From Deltaproteobacteria bacterium (lineage in GTDB: Bacteria > Myxococcota_A > UBA9160 > UBA4427), in contig PAQX01000060.1 of the NCBI GenBank assembly GCA_002709835.1, positions 1 through 38,626 on the forward strand: a stretch of DNA of 38,626 bases, given 5' to 3'. Both the position numbers and the translations under genes were made by a program. The notes beneath the pieces are model-generated. The model did not search any database. It saw only the letters and a program-made list of their open reading frames with translations, and was not told the DNA's origin. How positions within the stretch are numbered: the stretch's first letter is position 1; each line of letters opens with the position of its first letter. Shown here one piece after another: positions 1 to 8,815 of this stretch.

Positions 1-127
1 TGTCGGTGTTGCGTGTTGTGCTGCGTGACGCGTGACGATCTCAGCCCCTTACGTTGCGGCTGCACGCTGAATCCGTTGAGTTTCTCTGCGTGTGCCACGT
101 ACAGAGATTTTAGCTCGAGGCGGATGA
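1..127. other. Window-edge segment with no supportable gene
   Basis: This stretch holds no credible coding sequence. In the recC frame there are stop codons at 26-28, 68-70, 77-79 and 125-127. It is less GC-rich than what follows and begins with a monotonous GT/GC-rich run. It sits where about two thirds of recC should lie but shows no RecC-like residues in any frame. It may be chimeric or low-quality sequence at a contig end, or the far side of a real rearrangement. Confidence 0.5.
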
Positions 128-1267
128 ACAGTTGCGTCCCCCCCGCTCCACGGGTTCAACCCGAGCTACTTCGCGGGGAACCCGGAAGTGGGGCGTCGTG
201 GCATCGACCCCGACGCATTCGCCGCCGCCCGTGCCCGCCGCGCGGCCCTCGAGGCCAGTGGCGGGAGCTGGCGTCGCTTCCTCGAGGATCCGATCGAGGT
301 GGAGTCTGCCGAAGCACCCGTTACGGATCTCGCCCTCGAGACGTTGGTCCATCGGATCGCGCTGCCGTCCCGGACGTTCCTGCGCGATCGTCTGCGCATC
401 CGACTTCCCCAGGAAGAAGACGTCGTCGACGAACTCGATCCCTTCACCCTCGACGGTCGCGATCGTTGGGGGCTCGGAAGCGCGATGCTCCAGGCGATGG
501 AGGAGGGGGCGACGCCGGAGGAGGCTCTGGCGCGACTCGCGGCGTCCGCGTCCACGCCGCGCGGTGTCCCGGGGCTGGCCACCCTGCGCAACATCCAGAA
601 CGACGTGCTCGAGATCGCGCGGATCGCGGCGGTGCGCCGCCGATCTGGCGCGCTCCCGGATCACACCGGCACGGTCGAGCTCGCGCTCGCCTCCGGCGCG
701 ACCGTCCGTCTCACGGGTCGGCTCGATCGCCTCACGCCCGACGCCCGGATCCTCGCGCGCTTCACCCGGCTCGGGGGGCGCGGGGAGCTCGAGGAGTGGA
801 TCCGTCATCTCTTCCTGTGCGCCTGTGTGGAGACCGGCGCGGTGCTCGCGCCGCATACGGTGCTTGTTGGACGCCCTCAGGATTCGAAAAAGCATCCCGA
901 GCCTGTCGTCGAATTCCAGCCCGTGAGGGACGCGCGCCGCGAGCTTGCCCGGCTGGCGGAGTGGGCCCTCGAAGCCGGTGACGGTCCCTTGCCCTTCTTT
1001 CCCGACACCTCGCGGGTCTACGCGGCCGGCGCCGGGGATGATCCGGACAAGGCGCGTCGCGCGGCGAATCTCCACTTCTACGGCAGCGGCTCGAGCGCTT
1101 TCGGTCCCGCCCCGGAGGCCCAGCGAGAGCTCGAGATGCTGCGACTCTGGGAAGGGCGGTCTCCGCTCTCGGAGGCCATCCCGGGCGTCGAGGACGTCGA
1201 CTTCGAAGGGCTGGCGCGTGCGATCTACCAGCCGCTCTTCGACGCGCGGAAGGAGCACGCTTCGTGA
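128..1267 (+). CDS. recC: Exonuclease V gamma subunit RecC, C-terminal part only (5' end missing or disrupted)
   Basis: RecC recognises Chi and scaffolds RecB and RecD in the RecBCD double-strand-break enzyme. About 380 residues are readable here, against well over 1,000 in usual RecC proteins. The recognisable part starts at codons 149-172, reading HGFNPSYF, which corresponds to the conserved 'HPLQPFSPRYF'-type segment opening the RecC C-terminal nuclease-like domain. The frame is closed by a TGA at 125-127, so there is no normal start; the first possible start is GTG at 188, inside the conserved segment. The end is intact (AIYQPLFDAR), and the TGA stop overlaps the GTG of recB by four bases. 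Identity rests on this motif and on position directly before recB and recD. A run of seven C at 138-144 could mark a frameshift, but no RecC-like sequence was found upstream in other frames. Confidence 0.8.
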   Translation, partial: TVASPPLHGFNPSYFAGNPEVGRRGIDPDAFAAARARRAALEASGGSWRRFLEDPIEVESAEAPVTDLALETLVHRIALPSRTFLRDRLRIRLPQEEDVVDELDPFTLDGRDRWGLGSAMLQAMEEGATPEEALARLAASASTPRGVPGLATLRNIQNDVLEIARIAAVRRRSGALPDHTGTVELALASGATVRLTGRLDRLTPDARILARFTRLGGRGELEEWIRHLFLCACVETGAVLAPHTVLVGRPQDSKKHPEPVVEFQPVRDARRELARLAEWALEAGDGPLPFFPDTSRVYAAGAGDDPDKARRAANLHFYGSGSSAFGPAPEAQRELEMLRLWEGRSPLSEAIPGVEDVDFEGLARAIYQPLFDARKEHAS

Positions 1268-4200
1268 ACGCGCTCGATCCGTGGACGCTGCCGCTCTTGG
1301 GGACTTCGCTCATCGAAGCGAGTGCCGGTACGGGTAAGACCTACACCCTGACGACACTCTACGTGCGGCTGCTGGTCGAGCAGCGCCTGGAGCCGAAGGA
1401 GATCCTGGTCGTCACCTACACGAACGCCGCGACGGCGGAGCTCCGCGAGCGCGTTCGGAGTCGAATTCTCGAAGTGATCGCCGCCGGGGAACGGGCGCAG
1501 CAAGGGGCGGCGTTGGGCGACAAGGACCCGGAGACGGAAGCGCGCCTCCGGGAGCTGGCGGCGAAGGCCGCTGAGGATCCGGCGGGCGATGCGCTGCTAC
1601 GCGCGCTCTCCGGGTTCGACGAAGCCGCGATCTTCACGATCCACGGTTTCTGCCAGCGCACGCTTCAGGAGAACGCCTTCGAGGGTGGGATGCCCTTCGA
1701 TGCGGAGCTCGTCGAGAAGGCGAAGCCGATCGAGCAGGCCCTCGCCCATGACCTCTTTCGACGGATCCTCGCGGACGAGGACCCGTCGATGGTCCGGTGG
1801 CTGGTCGACGGCCCGGGGTCGAAGTGGGCGTTCGCGCCGGAGGCCCTCTACGGAAAGATCCTGAAGCAGCTGGGTGCGGACGACGACATGCCGCTGCTGC
1901 CCCCGCGAACTCGCGACGACGACATCGACCTCTCCACGCGGGTCGCCGAGGCAGCGTCGGCGCGCCGGCGGTGGGCCGCGAACTGGCGGGGCGCCCGGGA
2001 CGATCTCCGGTCCCAGTTTGCCGTCCCCGGTCGCATGAAAAAGGGCAGCTACAACCTCGAACGGATCGACGCGCAGTTCCTGCCCTTCTTCGACGCCCTG
2101 GCCACCCGAATCGAAGACGCCGGCAATGACGACGGGGCGGTCACGTGTTTCCCGCTCCCGCAGAAGCACTTCTCGCAGTTCACGACCGCGGGTCTCGCGA
2201 AGGGCGCATTGAAGGGGCAGGACCCGGTCGCCCACGCGGTCATCGCGGACTTCGACGTCGTCCAGGCCCAAACGGACGAACTCGAAGGGCTGCGCGAGGC
2301 GCGGGTCCTCGAACTCCGTCGCCGGTTCGTCGAGCTCGCGAGGAAGGAGTCCGAGCGCCGTCGCGACGAGCGCCACCTTTACTTCTTCGACGATCTCCTG
2401 AGCGAGGTGCGTCGGGCGCTTCGCGGGAGCGGGGGGGAGCGGCTGACCGTGCTGCTCCGGGATCGCTACCGGATCGCGCTGATCGACGAGTTTCAGGACA
2501 CGGACCCGGTCCAGTACGACGTCTTCCGGAAGGTCTGGCACGAAGCGCCGGATTCCGCTGGGCTCGGTCTCGTACTGATCGGGGATCCGAAGCAAGCGAT
2601 CTACTCGTTTCGCGGCGCCGACGTCTTCACCTATCTCTCGGCTCATGCCGACGCGGGCGCGTCGGTCTACGGACTCGAGCGCAACTACCGATCCGATCCG
2701 GGGCTGATCGCCTCGGTGAACGCGCTCTTCGCTCGGCCGGAGAACCCATTCCGCGTCGATGCGATCGATTTCGCGCCGGTCGGGCCCCGCCCCGACTTCA
2801 AGTCGGAATTCGATCCGGGCCCCGGCGTCGACGGCGCGCTGCGCGTGCTCCTGCTCGAGCGAGAGAGCGTGGAGCCTGCGACCGGGGAGAGCGTCGCGGT
2901 CGAATCGATGCTGAAGACGCGACACGGTCGGACGCTGGTCGTGCGCGGCGTCGCGAACGATCTGGCCCGCCGTCTCGAGTCCGGCGCGAAGGTCGGCGAG
3001 GCCTCGCTCGCGCCTTCGGACATCGCGATCCTCTGTCGCAAGAAGAGCGAGATCCGTTTGATGCGGGAAGCGCTCGAGTCCCTGGGCATCCCCTGCGTCG
3101 ACCGGGGCGAAGCCGACGTCTTCGAGTCGAGGGAGGCATGGGAGCTTTCGAGCGTGCTCCAGGCGATGCTCTATCCGACGGACCCGGCGCGACTGCGGGG
3201 GGCGCTCTCGACCGGGGCGCACGGGGCCGAGGCGGCGCAGCTGGCTGCACTGTCCGACGACTCGCCGGCGCTGGCGGGGATCTCGGAGCGCTATGCCGAA
3301 TACGGTCGGATCTGGACCCAGTGGGGCTTCGGACGCGCGTTCGAGACCTGGCGGCGTCGCGAAGGCGTGAGCGAACGCGTGCTCGCCTTCCGGGACGGCG
3401 AGCGGCGGATCACGAACTGGCTCCATCTCGCCGAGATGCTCCAACGCTATGCGAGCGAAAACCGTCCCTCCCGCGGTGGTCTTCAGGTCGCGCTCGACCG
3501 TGCGATCGCCTCTGCGGAAGCGCGCTCGATCTTCGGGGGAGACGCGTCGCTGCTCCGCCTCGAACGCGACGACCGCGCCGTCCAGCTCGTGACCCTGCAT
3601 GGCAGCAAGGGGCTCGAGTATCCCGTCGTCTATCTGCCCTTCCTGTGGGAAAGCCCCGAGGCGGCAAGCGCTGCCGCACGAGGCAAGCCGCCTGTCCGCT
3701 TCCACGACGAGACGAGCGGAAAGCGGAGTCTCGATCTGTCGAGGGCGAAGGAGAGCGTCGACGCCGAGAAGGCGGAGACGTTCTCGGAGGAGCTGCGGCT
3801 GCTCTACGTCGGCCTGACCCGCGCGCGCCACGAGTGCGTGATCGGATGGGGGGCGATCGAGACCGCGCCGAAGACGCCGCTCGCTTCGCTCCTCTCGGGC
3901 GCGGGCGAGCCGAACGAGGAGCTCAAGGAGTGGACGGACGACGATTGGGTTGGCGTCTTCGAGTCGATCTGCGCGGACGGCGTCGCTTCGGTCTCGGTCG
4001 AGACGATGGATCTCTCGCGGCGCGCCGCCTGGAAGGGCGAGCTCCCTGACTTCGCCCCGCTCTCCCCGCCGGAGCCGCCCGCCGCGCTGCCCGCCGCGAC
4101 CCGGACGACGAGCTTCACGGCGCTCACCCGCGAAGGGCACGCCGCGACGATCCCCGCAGCGGGGAGTCTGGTGCTGGGCCGGGACCGTGACGTGGCGGTG

Positions 4201-5025
4201 GACGTCGCAGAAGAGGATGACGTCGCGCCGGAAGCGCCGGATCTCGCTCGGAACCTCCACCTCTTTCCGCGGGGCGCCGAGGCGGGGACCTTCCTGCACG
4301 CGGTCCTCGAAGAAGTCGATTTTCCCACGGTCGCGGTGAATGGAACCGAGCCCCATCGCGCGGAGACGCTTCGCTTGCTCGAGGCCAGCGGAATGGACGC
4401 GGGGCTCGTCGACACGGCGCTGGGCGTCGTCGACGCGGTCGCGACGACGCCGCTCCGCTCAGAGCCGACCCCTTTCCGATTGGCGGACCTGGGCCCGCGC
4501 GCGCTCCTGCCCGAGATGGAGTTCACCCTTGCGGCACCGAGCCCGGGCTTCACCCCGGCGGCGCTCGCGGAGGTGCTCTCTCTCGCGCCCGACCGCTCTC
4601 CGCTCCAGCGTTACGCGCCCTTCGCGGCGCGCCTTGGGTTCCCCGCGCTCCGCGGGTTCCTTCGCGGCTTCATCGACGCCGTCTTCTACGACGGCGATCG
4701 CTACTTCCTGGTCGACTACAAGTCGAACCATCTCGGTGCGCGCCAGGCCGACTATCTCCCCGACGCGTTGGTCGCACCGATGATCGAGCACGACTACGTG
4801 CTCCAGTACCTGCTCTACACGGTGGCTCTCGATCGTCATCTCGCCGCCTGCGACGCGAGCTACGAATACGAGCGCGACTTCGGCGGAATCTACTACCTCT
4901 TCCTCCGCGGCTTCGCGCCGGAGCACGCGCCCCTCTGCGGCGTCTTCCACGACCGGCCGCCGCGCGCGGTCGTCGAGGGGGTGGCCGCACTCCTTGGGCA
5001 AGACGCCGGGGAGCACGCCGCATGA
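1264..5025 (+). CDS. recB: RecBCD helicase-nuclease subunit RecB
   Basis: RecB is the 3'-5' SF1A helicase and the only nuclease of RecBCD. The 1,253 residues are close to the usual size (E. coli 1,180). Motifs run in order: Walker A SAGTGKT (about 20-26), DEFQDTDPVQYD (about 408), GDPKQAIYSFRGAD (about 440), TLHGSKGLEYP (about 778) and LYVGLTRARHE (about 847). The C-terminal nuclease domain has GTFLHAVLEE, GFIDAVF and LVDYKSNHLG, with the metal-binding Asp and catalytic Lys near 1151 and 1153, then YVLQYLLYTVAL. All helicase and nuclease residues I can check are present. The GTG start has AAGGAG eight bases upstream and overlaps the recC stop; the TGA overlaps the ATG of recD. Coupled translation of the three subunits is likely. 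A very long antisense open frame here is only a high-GC shadow. Confidence 0.96.
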   Translation: MNALDPWTLPLLGTSLIEASAGTGKTYTLTTLYVRLLVEQRLEPKEILVVTYTNAATAELRERVRSRILEVIAAGERAQQGAALGDKDPETEARLRELAAKAAEDPAGDALLRALSGFDEAAIFTIHGFCQRTLQENAFEGGMPFDAELVEKAKPIEQALAHDLFRRILADEDPSMVRWLVDGPGSKWAFAPEALYGKILKQLGADDDMPLLPPRTRDDDIDLSTRVAEAASARRRWAANWRGARDDLRSQFAVPGRMKKGSYNLERIDAQFLPFFDALATRIEDAGNDDGAVTCFPLPQKHFSQFTTAGLAKGALKGQDPVAHAVIADFDVVQAQTDELEGLREARVLELRRRFVELARKESERRRDERHLYFFDDLLSEVRRALRGSGGERLTVLLRDRYRIALIDEFQDTDPVQYDVFRKVWHEAPDSAGLGLVLIGDPKQAIYSFRGADVFTYLSAHADAGASVYGLERNYRSDPGLIASVNALFARPENPFRVDAIDFAPVGPRPDFKSEFDPGPGVDGALRVLLLERESVEPATGESVAVESMLKTRHGRTLVVRGVANDLARRLESGAKVGEASLAPSDIAILCRKKSEIRLMREALESLGIPCVDRGEADVFESREAWELSSVLQAMLYPTDPARLRGALSTGAHGAEAAQLAALSDDSPALAGISERYAEYGRIWTQWGFGRAFETWRRREGVSERVLAFRDGERRITNWLHLAEMLQRYASENRPSRGGLQVALDRAIASAEARSIFGGDASLLRLERDDRAVQLVTLHGSKGLEYPVVYLPFLWESPEAASAAARGKPPVRFHDETSGKRSLDLSRAKESVDAEKAETFSEELRLLYVGLTRARHECVIGWGAIETAPKTPLASLLSGAGEPNEELKEWTDDDWVGVFESICADGVASVSVETMDLSRRAAWKGELPDFAPLSPPEPPAALPAATRTTSFTALTREGHAATIPAAGSLVLGRDRDVAVDVAEEDDVAPEAPDLARNLHLFPRGAEAGTFLHAVLEEVDFPTVAVNGTEPHRAETLRLLEASGMDAGLVDTALGVVDAVATTPLRSEPTPFRLADLGPRALLPEMEFTLAAPSPGFTPAALAEVLSLAPDRSPLQRYAPFAARLGFPALRGFLRGFIDAVFYDGDRYFLVDYKSNHLGARQADYLPDALVAPMIEHDYVLQYLLYTVALDRHLAACDASYEYERDFGGIYYLFLRGFAPEHAPLCGVFHDRPPRAVVEGVAALLGQDAGEHAA

Positions 5026-6884
5026 CCCTCGACTTGTTTTCCGAGCTGAACGAAACCGAATCGCGGGAAGGAACCGGTGGGGGCGGCCTGCCGCCGGGCG
5101 GAGACGACGGTCGCGAGGTGCTCGTCCGGATGCGCGAGCAGGGCGTGATCTCCGCTCTCGACGCGCAGTTTGCCCGTCGGCTGACCTCGCTCTACGCCGA
5201 GGCGGACGAAGGGATGCGCTGGGCGGCGGCCGTCGTCTGTCACCAACAGGCGAAGGGGCACGTCTGCGCGGATCTACGACGACTCGCCCTCGACGGGCTG
5301 GTCACCGAGCAAGGAGACGAAGTCCGGCAGGTCTCGGTGCTCCAGACCCACGACGACGTCGAGGTCTGGATCGAATCGATCGCCGCGAGTTCTCTCGTGA
5401 CGCGTGCTGGGGACGAAGGTGAACCGCGTCCCTTCGTCCTCGACGAGCGTGGGCGCCTCTATCTCGCCCGCGAATACGAAGCCGAGTTCAGGTTGGCCGA
5501 GCACGTCGCTGCCCGCAGCGCGGCACCGGATTTCGAGCTCGACCCGACCTGGACCGAGGATGTGATGGCGCGGCTTGCGGGAGAGGAGGATCCGGCCTCC
5601 GCCGAGGCGCTCCGGATCGGTTTGACGCGACCGCTCTCGATCGTGACGGGTGGGCCCGGGACCGGCAAGACGACGCTCGTGGTCCGCTTGATGGCGGCCC
5701 TCGTCGAGCGCGCCCTCGAGCGCGGCGAGGAGGCTCCGCGGATTCGGCTGCTCGCGCCGACCGGCAAGGCCGCCGCGGCAATGGCCGGCGCGTTCGCGCG
5801 CGGGCGGGAGCGGGTCGAGGCGCCCGATGCCGTCAAGGAGGCGTTGCCCGAGCAGGCGGGGACGATTCAGCGGGCGCTGCTCGGTCAGTCGCGGCTCGAT
5901 GCCTTCGGTCGCTCACCGGACGTGCGGCTGGAAGCGGACGTGGTGGTCGTCGATGAGGCGTCGATGGTCGATCTCTCGATGATGAAGCGGCTCTTCGATG
6001 CCTGCGTCGACGTGCCGCGGGTGCTCCTCCTCGGCGATGCGGACCAGCTCGCCAGCGTCGAGTCCGGCGCGGTGCTCCACGAGATGAGCACGCCCGGGGA
6101 GCGCGAGGGCGGGCTCGCACGTTCGCTGGTCCGACTGACGAAGAGCCATCGCTTCGATGCCGAGGGCGGAATCGGTCGACTCGCCGCCGCGATTCGCGAG
6201 GGCGACGCGGAGACGGTTCTCGCGCTCCTCGTCGACCCGTCGCTGCCGGAGATCACGCGCTTCGACGCGGCGCGGCCGGCTGACGTCGTGGCCCAGGTCG
6301 TGTCTCACGCCGAGGCGGTGCACCGCGCGGTCGCCGAGGTTGACGACCCGATCGAGAAGCTCGCCCGGCTCGGCCGGCATCGTGTCCTCTGCGCCCACCG
6401 TCGCGGGCCCCTCGGCGCAGCGACCCTCGGTGCACGTCTCGACGAGGCCGCTGCTGCCGCTCACGCGACGACCACCCGGGCCGGCTGGTGGCGCGGCCGG
6501 ATGCTTCTCGTCACGCGCAACGCGCCGGACCAGGACCTGTGGAACGGCGACATTGGTCTGATCGAACAGACCGAAGGCGGGCTGCGAGCGTTGTTCCCAG
6601 ACGGGCACGGCGGCGTGCGATCGCTCTCGGCAGGGCGGCTCCCGACCCACGAGAGCGCTGTCGCCATGAGCGTGCACAAGAGCCAGGGCTCCGAGTTCGA
6701 TGAGGTCGATTTCGTGCTGGGCGATCGCTCCTCACCGATCATGACCCGGGAGCTCTTCTACACTGGCGTAACTCGTGCGCGGACGGCGATTCGGGTCTTC
6801 GCTTCGGTCGAGGCGATTCGTGCGATGATGTCGCGGCGGATCGTCCGCGAGTCCGGACTCCCGGACCGCCTCTGGAACGATTGA
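5022..6884 (+). CDS. recD: RecBCD 5'-3' helicase subunit RecD
   Basis: RecD is the fast 5'-3' SF1B motor of RecBCD. At 620 residues it matches the family (E. coli 608). After an N-terminal domain rich in small helices (about 1-190), motifs are: Walker A TGGPGTGKTT (about 209-218), Walker B VVVVDEASMVD (about 307-317), GDADQLASVESG (about 337), SVHKSQGSEFDEV (about 549) and FYTGVTRARTAI (about 578). The ATG lies in ATGA shared with the recB stop, preceded by GGGGAG. The stop is followed without a gap by rsgA. The size and the tight linkage to recB favour RecD of a RecBCD complex over the longer stand-alone RecD2. Confidence 0.95.
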   Translation: MTLDLFSELNETESREGTGGGGLPPGGDDGREVLVRMREQGVISALDAQFARRLTSLYAEADEGMRWAAAVVCHQQAKGHVCADLRRLALDGLVTEQGDEVRQVSVLQTHDDVEVWIESIAASSLVTRAGDEGEPRPFVLDERGRLYLAREYEAEFRLAEHVAARSAAPDFELDPTWTEDVMARLAGEEDPASAEALRIGLTRPLSIVTGGPGTGKTTLVVRLMAALVERALERGEEAPRIRLLAPTGKAAAAMAGAFARGRERVEAPDAVKEALPEQAGTIQRALLGQSRLDAFGRSPDVRLEADVVVVDEASMVDLSMMKRLFDACVDVPRVLLLGDADQLASVESGAVLHEMSTPGEREGGLARSLVRLTKSHRFDAEGGIGRLAAAIREGDAETVLALLVDPSLPEITRFDAARPADVVAQVVSHAEAVHRAVAEVDDPIEKLARLGRHRVLCAHRRGPLGAATLGARLDEAAAAAHATTTRAGWWRGRMLLVTRNAPDQDLWNGDIGLIEQTEGGLRALFPDGHGGVRSLSAGRLPTHESAVAMSVHKSQGSEFDEVDFVLGDRSSPIMTRELFYTGVTRARTAIRVFASVEAIRAMMSRRIVRESGLPDRLWND

Positions 6885-7840
6885 TGGCGCAGGGACGGCG
6901 GAAGAAGCCCGCCCGCCTGGGCCGCAACGTAGAAGGGGCGCCGCTGCCGCCCGACTTCGAAGGCGGGAGGCCTGGCCTCGTCGTGGCACATCATGGCGTC
7001 GCCGTGCTGGTTCGTTTCGAGGACGGCAACGAGGAGCAGATCTGGCTGCAGCCGAAGCAGCGCGCAGTCGTCGGCGATCGCGTGCGGGTCGAAGGAGATC
7101 GCCTGGCCGTGGATCCAGCCCGAGGTGTACTCAGGCGGCGCGATCCGCGCGGACGGGAGCGAACCATCGCGACGAACCTCGAGGGGTTGGGGATCGTGGT
7201 CGCAGTCGAACCACGCGAGCCCCCTGGCTACATCGATCGCGGATTCGTGATTGCCCGCGCCGCCGGGATCCAGCCCTTTCTCGTGCTCAACAAGACCGAC
7301 CTCGACGAGGGGGGCGCGCTCGGCACGCGTCTCGAGGAGATCTATGCCGACTCCGGTCCTGTCCTGCGCGTCTCGGCGGAACGCGCCGAGGGGATCGAGG
7401 GGATCGCTGCTCTACTCGCTGGCGGCAAGCTCGGTGCGTTCGTGGGACCGTCGGGCGTCGGCAAGAGTTCGCTGCTGAATGCCCTCGTTCCCGATCTCGA
7501 TCTTCGCGTCGGCGAACTCAATCGCGGCAGCGGCAAGGGGACCCACACGACGACGACCGCGACGCTCCACGCTCTCGAATCGGGCGGGTTCCTCGTGGAT
7601 ACGGCGGGCTTCAAGGACTTCATCGCCGTCGACGTCGAGCCGCTCGAGGCCGCCGCTTTCTTCCCGGGCTTCGAATCCGTCATGGGCGAGGGCTGTCGCT
7701 TCCGCGATTGTCTCCACCGCAGCGAGCCCGGCTGTTGTGTGCTCGCTGCGCTGGAATCGGGCGCCATCGACGAGAGACGCCACCGCGCCTACCGACAGCT
7801 CGTCGAAGAGCTCGAGAATCCGGATACGCTCCGCCGCTAG
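6884..7840 (+). CDS. rsgA: Small-ribosomal-subunit biogenesis GTPase RsgA
   Basis: RsgA is a circularly permuted GTPase that checks late 30S maturation. The protein has a basic start, an OB-fold region with HGVAVLVRFEDG (about 37-48), then G4 NKTD (about 136), G1 GPSGVGKSS (about 188), a G2-like GKGTHTTT and G3 DTAGF (about 239), the permuted order typical of RsgA. A zinc knuckle follows (C-x4-C-x-H-x5-C in the region CRFRDCLHRSEPGC), then a helical tail. I prefer ATG at 6884, which shares its A with the recD TGA (TGATG); a TTG at 6881 is also in frame. The stop TAG lies in a palindromic CTAG that also supplies the stop of rbgA on the other strand. Ribosome assembly behind recD suggests loose growth-related co-expression. 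Confidence 0.95.
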   Translation: MAQGRRKKPARLGRNVEGAPLPPDFEGGRPGLVVAHHGVAVLVRFEDGNEEQIWLQPKQRAVVGDRVRVEGDRLAVDPARGVLRRRDPRGRERTIATNLEGLGIVVAVEPREPPGYIDRGFVIARAAGIQPFLVLNKTDLDEGGALGTRLEEIYADSGPVLRVSAERAEGIEGIAALLAGGKLGAFVGPSGVGKSSLLNALVPDLDLRVGELNRGSGKGTHTTTTATLHALESGGFLVDTAGFKDFIAVDVEPLEAAAFFPGFESVMGEGCRFRDCLHRSEPGCCVLAALESGAIDERRHRAYRQLVEELENPDTLRR

Positions 7841-8718
7841 GGGCCGTCTTCTCTTTCGCCGGGCCGCTCGAAGCTGATCCGCCCGATCTTCGCAGCGCGC
7901 AGATCGCGAAGAAAGATGTCGGCGGCCCGGTCGAGATCCACGTGTCCGCCCGAGCGGAGGGCCCCTCGGCGACGTCCGACGGCTTCGAGGAGCTCGACCG
8001 CTCGCGTGGCGTCCGCCGGGTCCGGGGAGGTCCGGGCGAAGATTTCCGCCACGCTTTCGTCGAGGTCGAAGCGGTCTTCGAGGAGCGCGGGATAGGTCGA
8101 GGCGACGAAGCAGACGGCCCATCCCGCGACGTCGATCAGCTCGAACGCGTTCTCTCCGACCGCGCCGCTCGCCGCCATACGCCGCGCCCCTCCCTGGTCG
8201 TCCAGGCGAGGCCAGAGCACCCCCGGCGAGTCGAAGATCGAGAGGTCGTGGTCGAGCTCGACCCGCTGGGCCCGGCGCGTGACCGCCGGGCGGTCGCCGA
8301 CCTTGGCGACGCGTTTGCCTGTCAAGGTGTTGATGAGCGTCGACTTACCCACGTTCGGGATCCCTACGACGAGGATCTTGAGCGTGCGCCCCGGCCCACC
8401 TCGATGAGGCGCGAGCTCACGACAGCGCTCCGGGATCTTCGCGACGCTCTTCCGCTCGCTCATGACCAGGGCGAGTGGGCGCGGTCCGTCCCAGGCTTCG
8501 ATCCAGGCGTTGGTGACGTCCGGGTCGGCGAGGTCCGATTTCGTGAAGAGCGTCAGGACCGGCTTCTCGGTGGCCAGCTCTCCGAGCATGGGGTTCCGAC
8601 TTGAAGACGGCAGGCGGGCGTCCACGAGCTCGACGACGACGTCGCTCTTCCGGATCGCGTCCCCGATCTCCCGGCGCGCGCGATTCATGTGTCCCGGGAA
8701 CCAGTTGATCTTTTCCAT
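7837..8718 (-). CDS. rbgA: Ribosome biogenesis GTPase RbgA/YlqF family
   Basis: This 293-residue protein is a circularly permuted GTPase of the YlqF/RbgA family, which assists late 50S assembly. It opens with the family signature INWFPGHMNRARREI (about 4-18). G4 is TKSD (about 59-62), the P-loop is GIPNVGKST (about 119-127) and G3 is DSPGVLWP (about 163-170). A longer frame continues upstream, but the family N-terminus starts exactly at the ATG ending at 8718, so that start is chosen. The gene converges on rsgA, sharing the CTAG stop, and diverges from asnS across 97 bases that must hold both promoters. The C-terminal region (about 180-293) looks like the helical RbgA RNA-binding part. Confidence 0.93.
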   Translation of the reverse strand: MEKINWFPGHMNRARREIGDAIRKSDVVVELVDARLPSSSRNPMLGELATEKPVLTLFTKSDLADPDVTNAWIEAWDGPRPLALVMSERKSVAKIPERCRELAPHRGGPGRTLKILVVGIPNVGKSTLINTLTGKRVAKVGDRPAVTRRAQRVELDHDLSIFDSPGVLWPRLDDQGGARRMAASGAVGENAFELIDVAGWAVCFVASTYPALLEDRFDLDESVAEIFARTSPDPADATRAVELLEAVGRRRGALRSGGHVDLDRAADIFLRDLRAAKIGRISFERPGEREDGP

Positions 8719-8815
8719 GATCCGACCCGCGCGGCGCGCGATCTTCCTCCTGGCGAGTGCGCACGATAGCGAGCCCCGCCCTACCGGCGGTACTCTCCTG
8801 ATCGGGGGGGTCACG

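Noticed and set aside
1597..4356. A 919-residue antisense open frame opposite recB
   Set aside because: It lies wholly opposite a protein with every RecB motif. Long antisense frames are expected at high GC, and its sequence has no recognisable domain.
8462..8815. An N-terminal extension of asnS from ATG 8462
   Set aside because: It overlaps rbgA, and AsnRS proteins begin where the ATG at 8816 begins; the length from 8816 equals the usual size.
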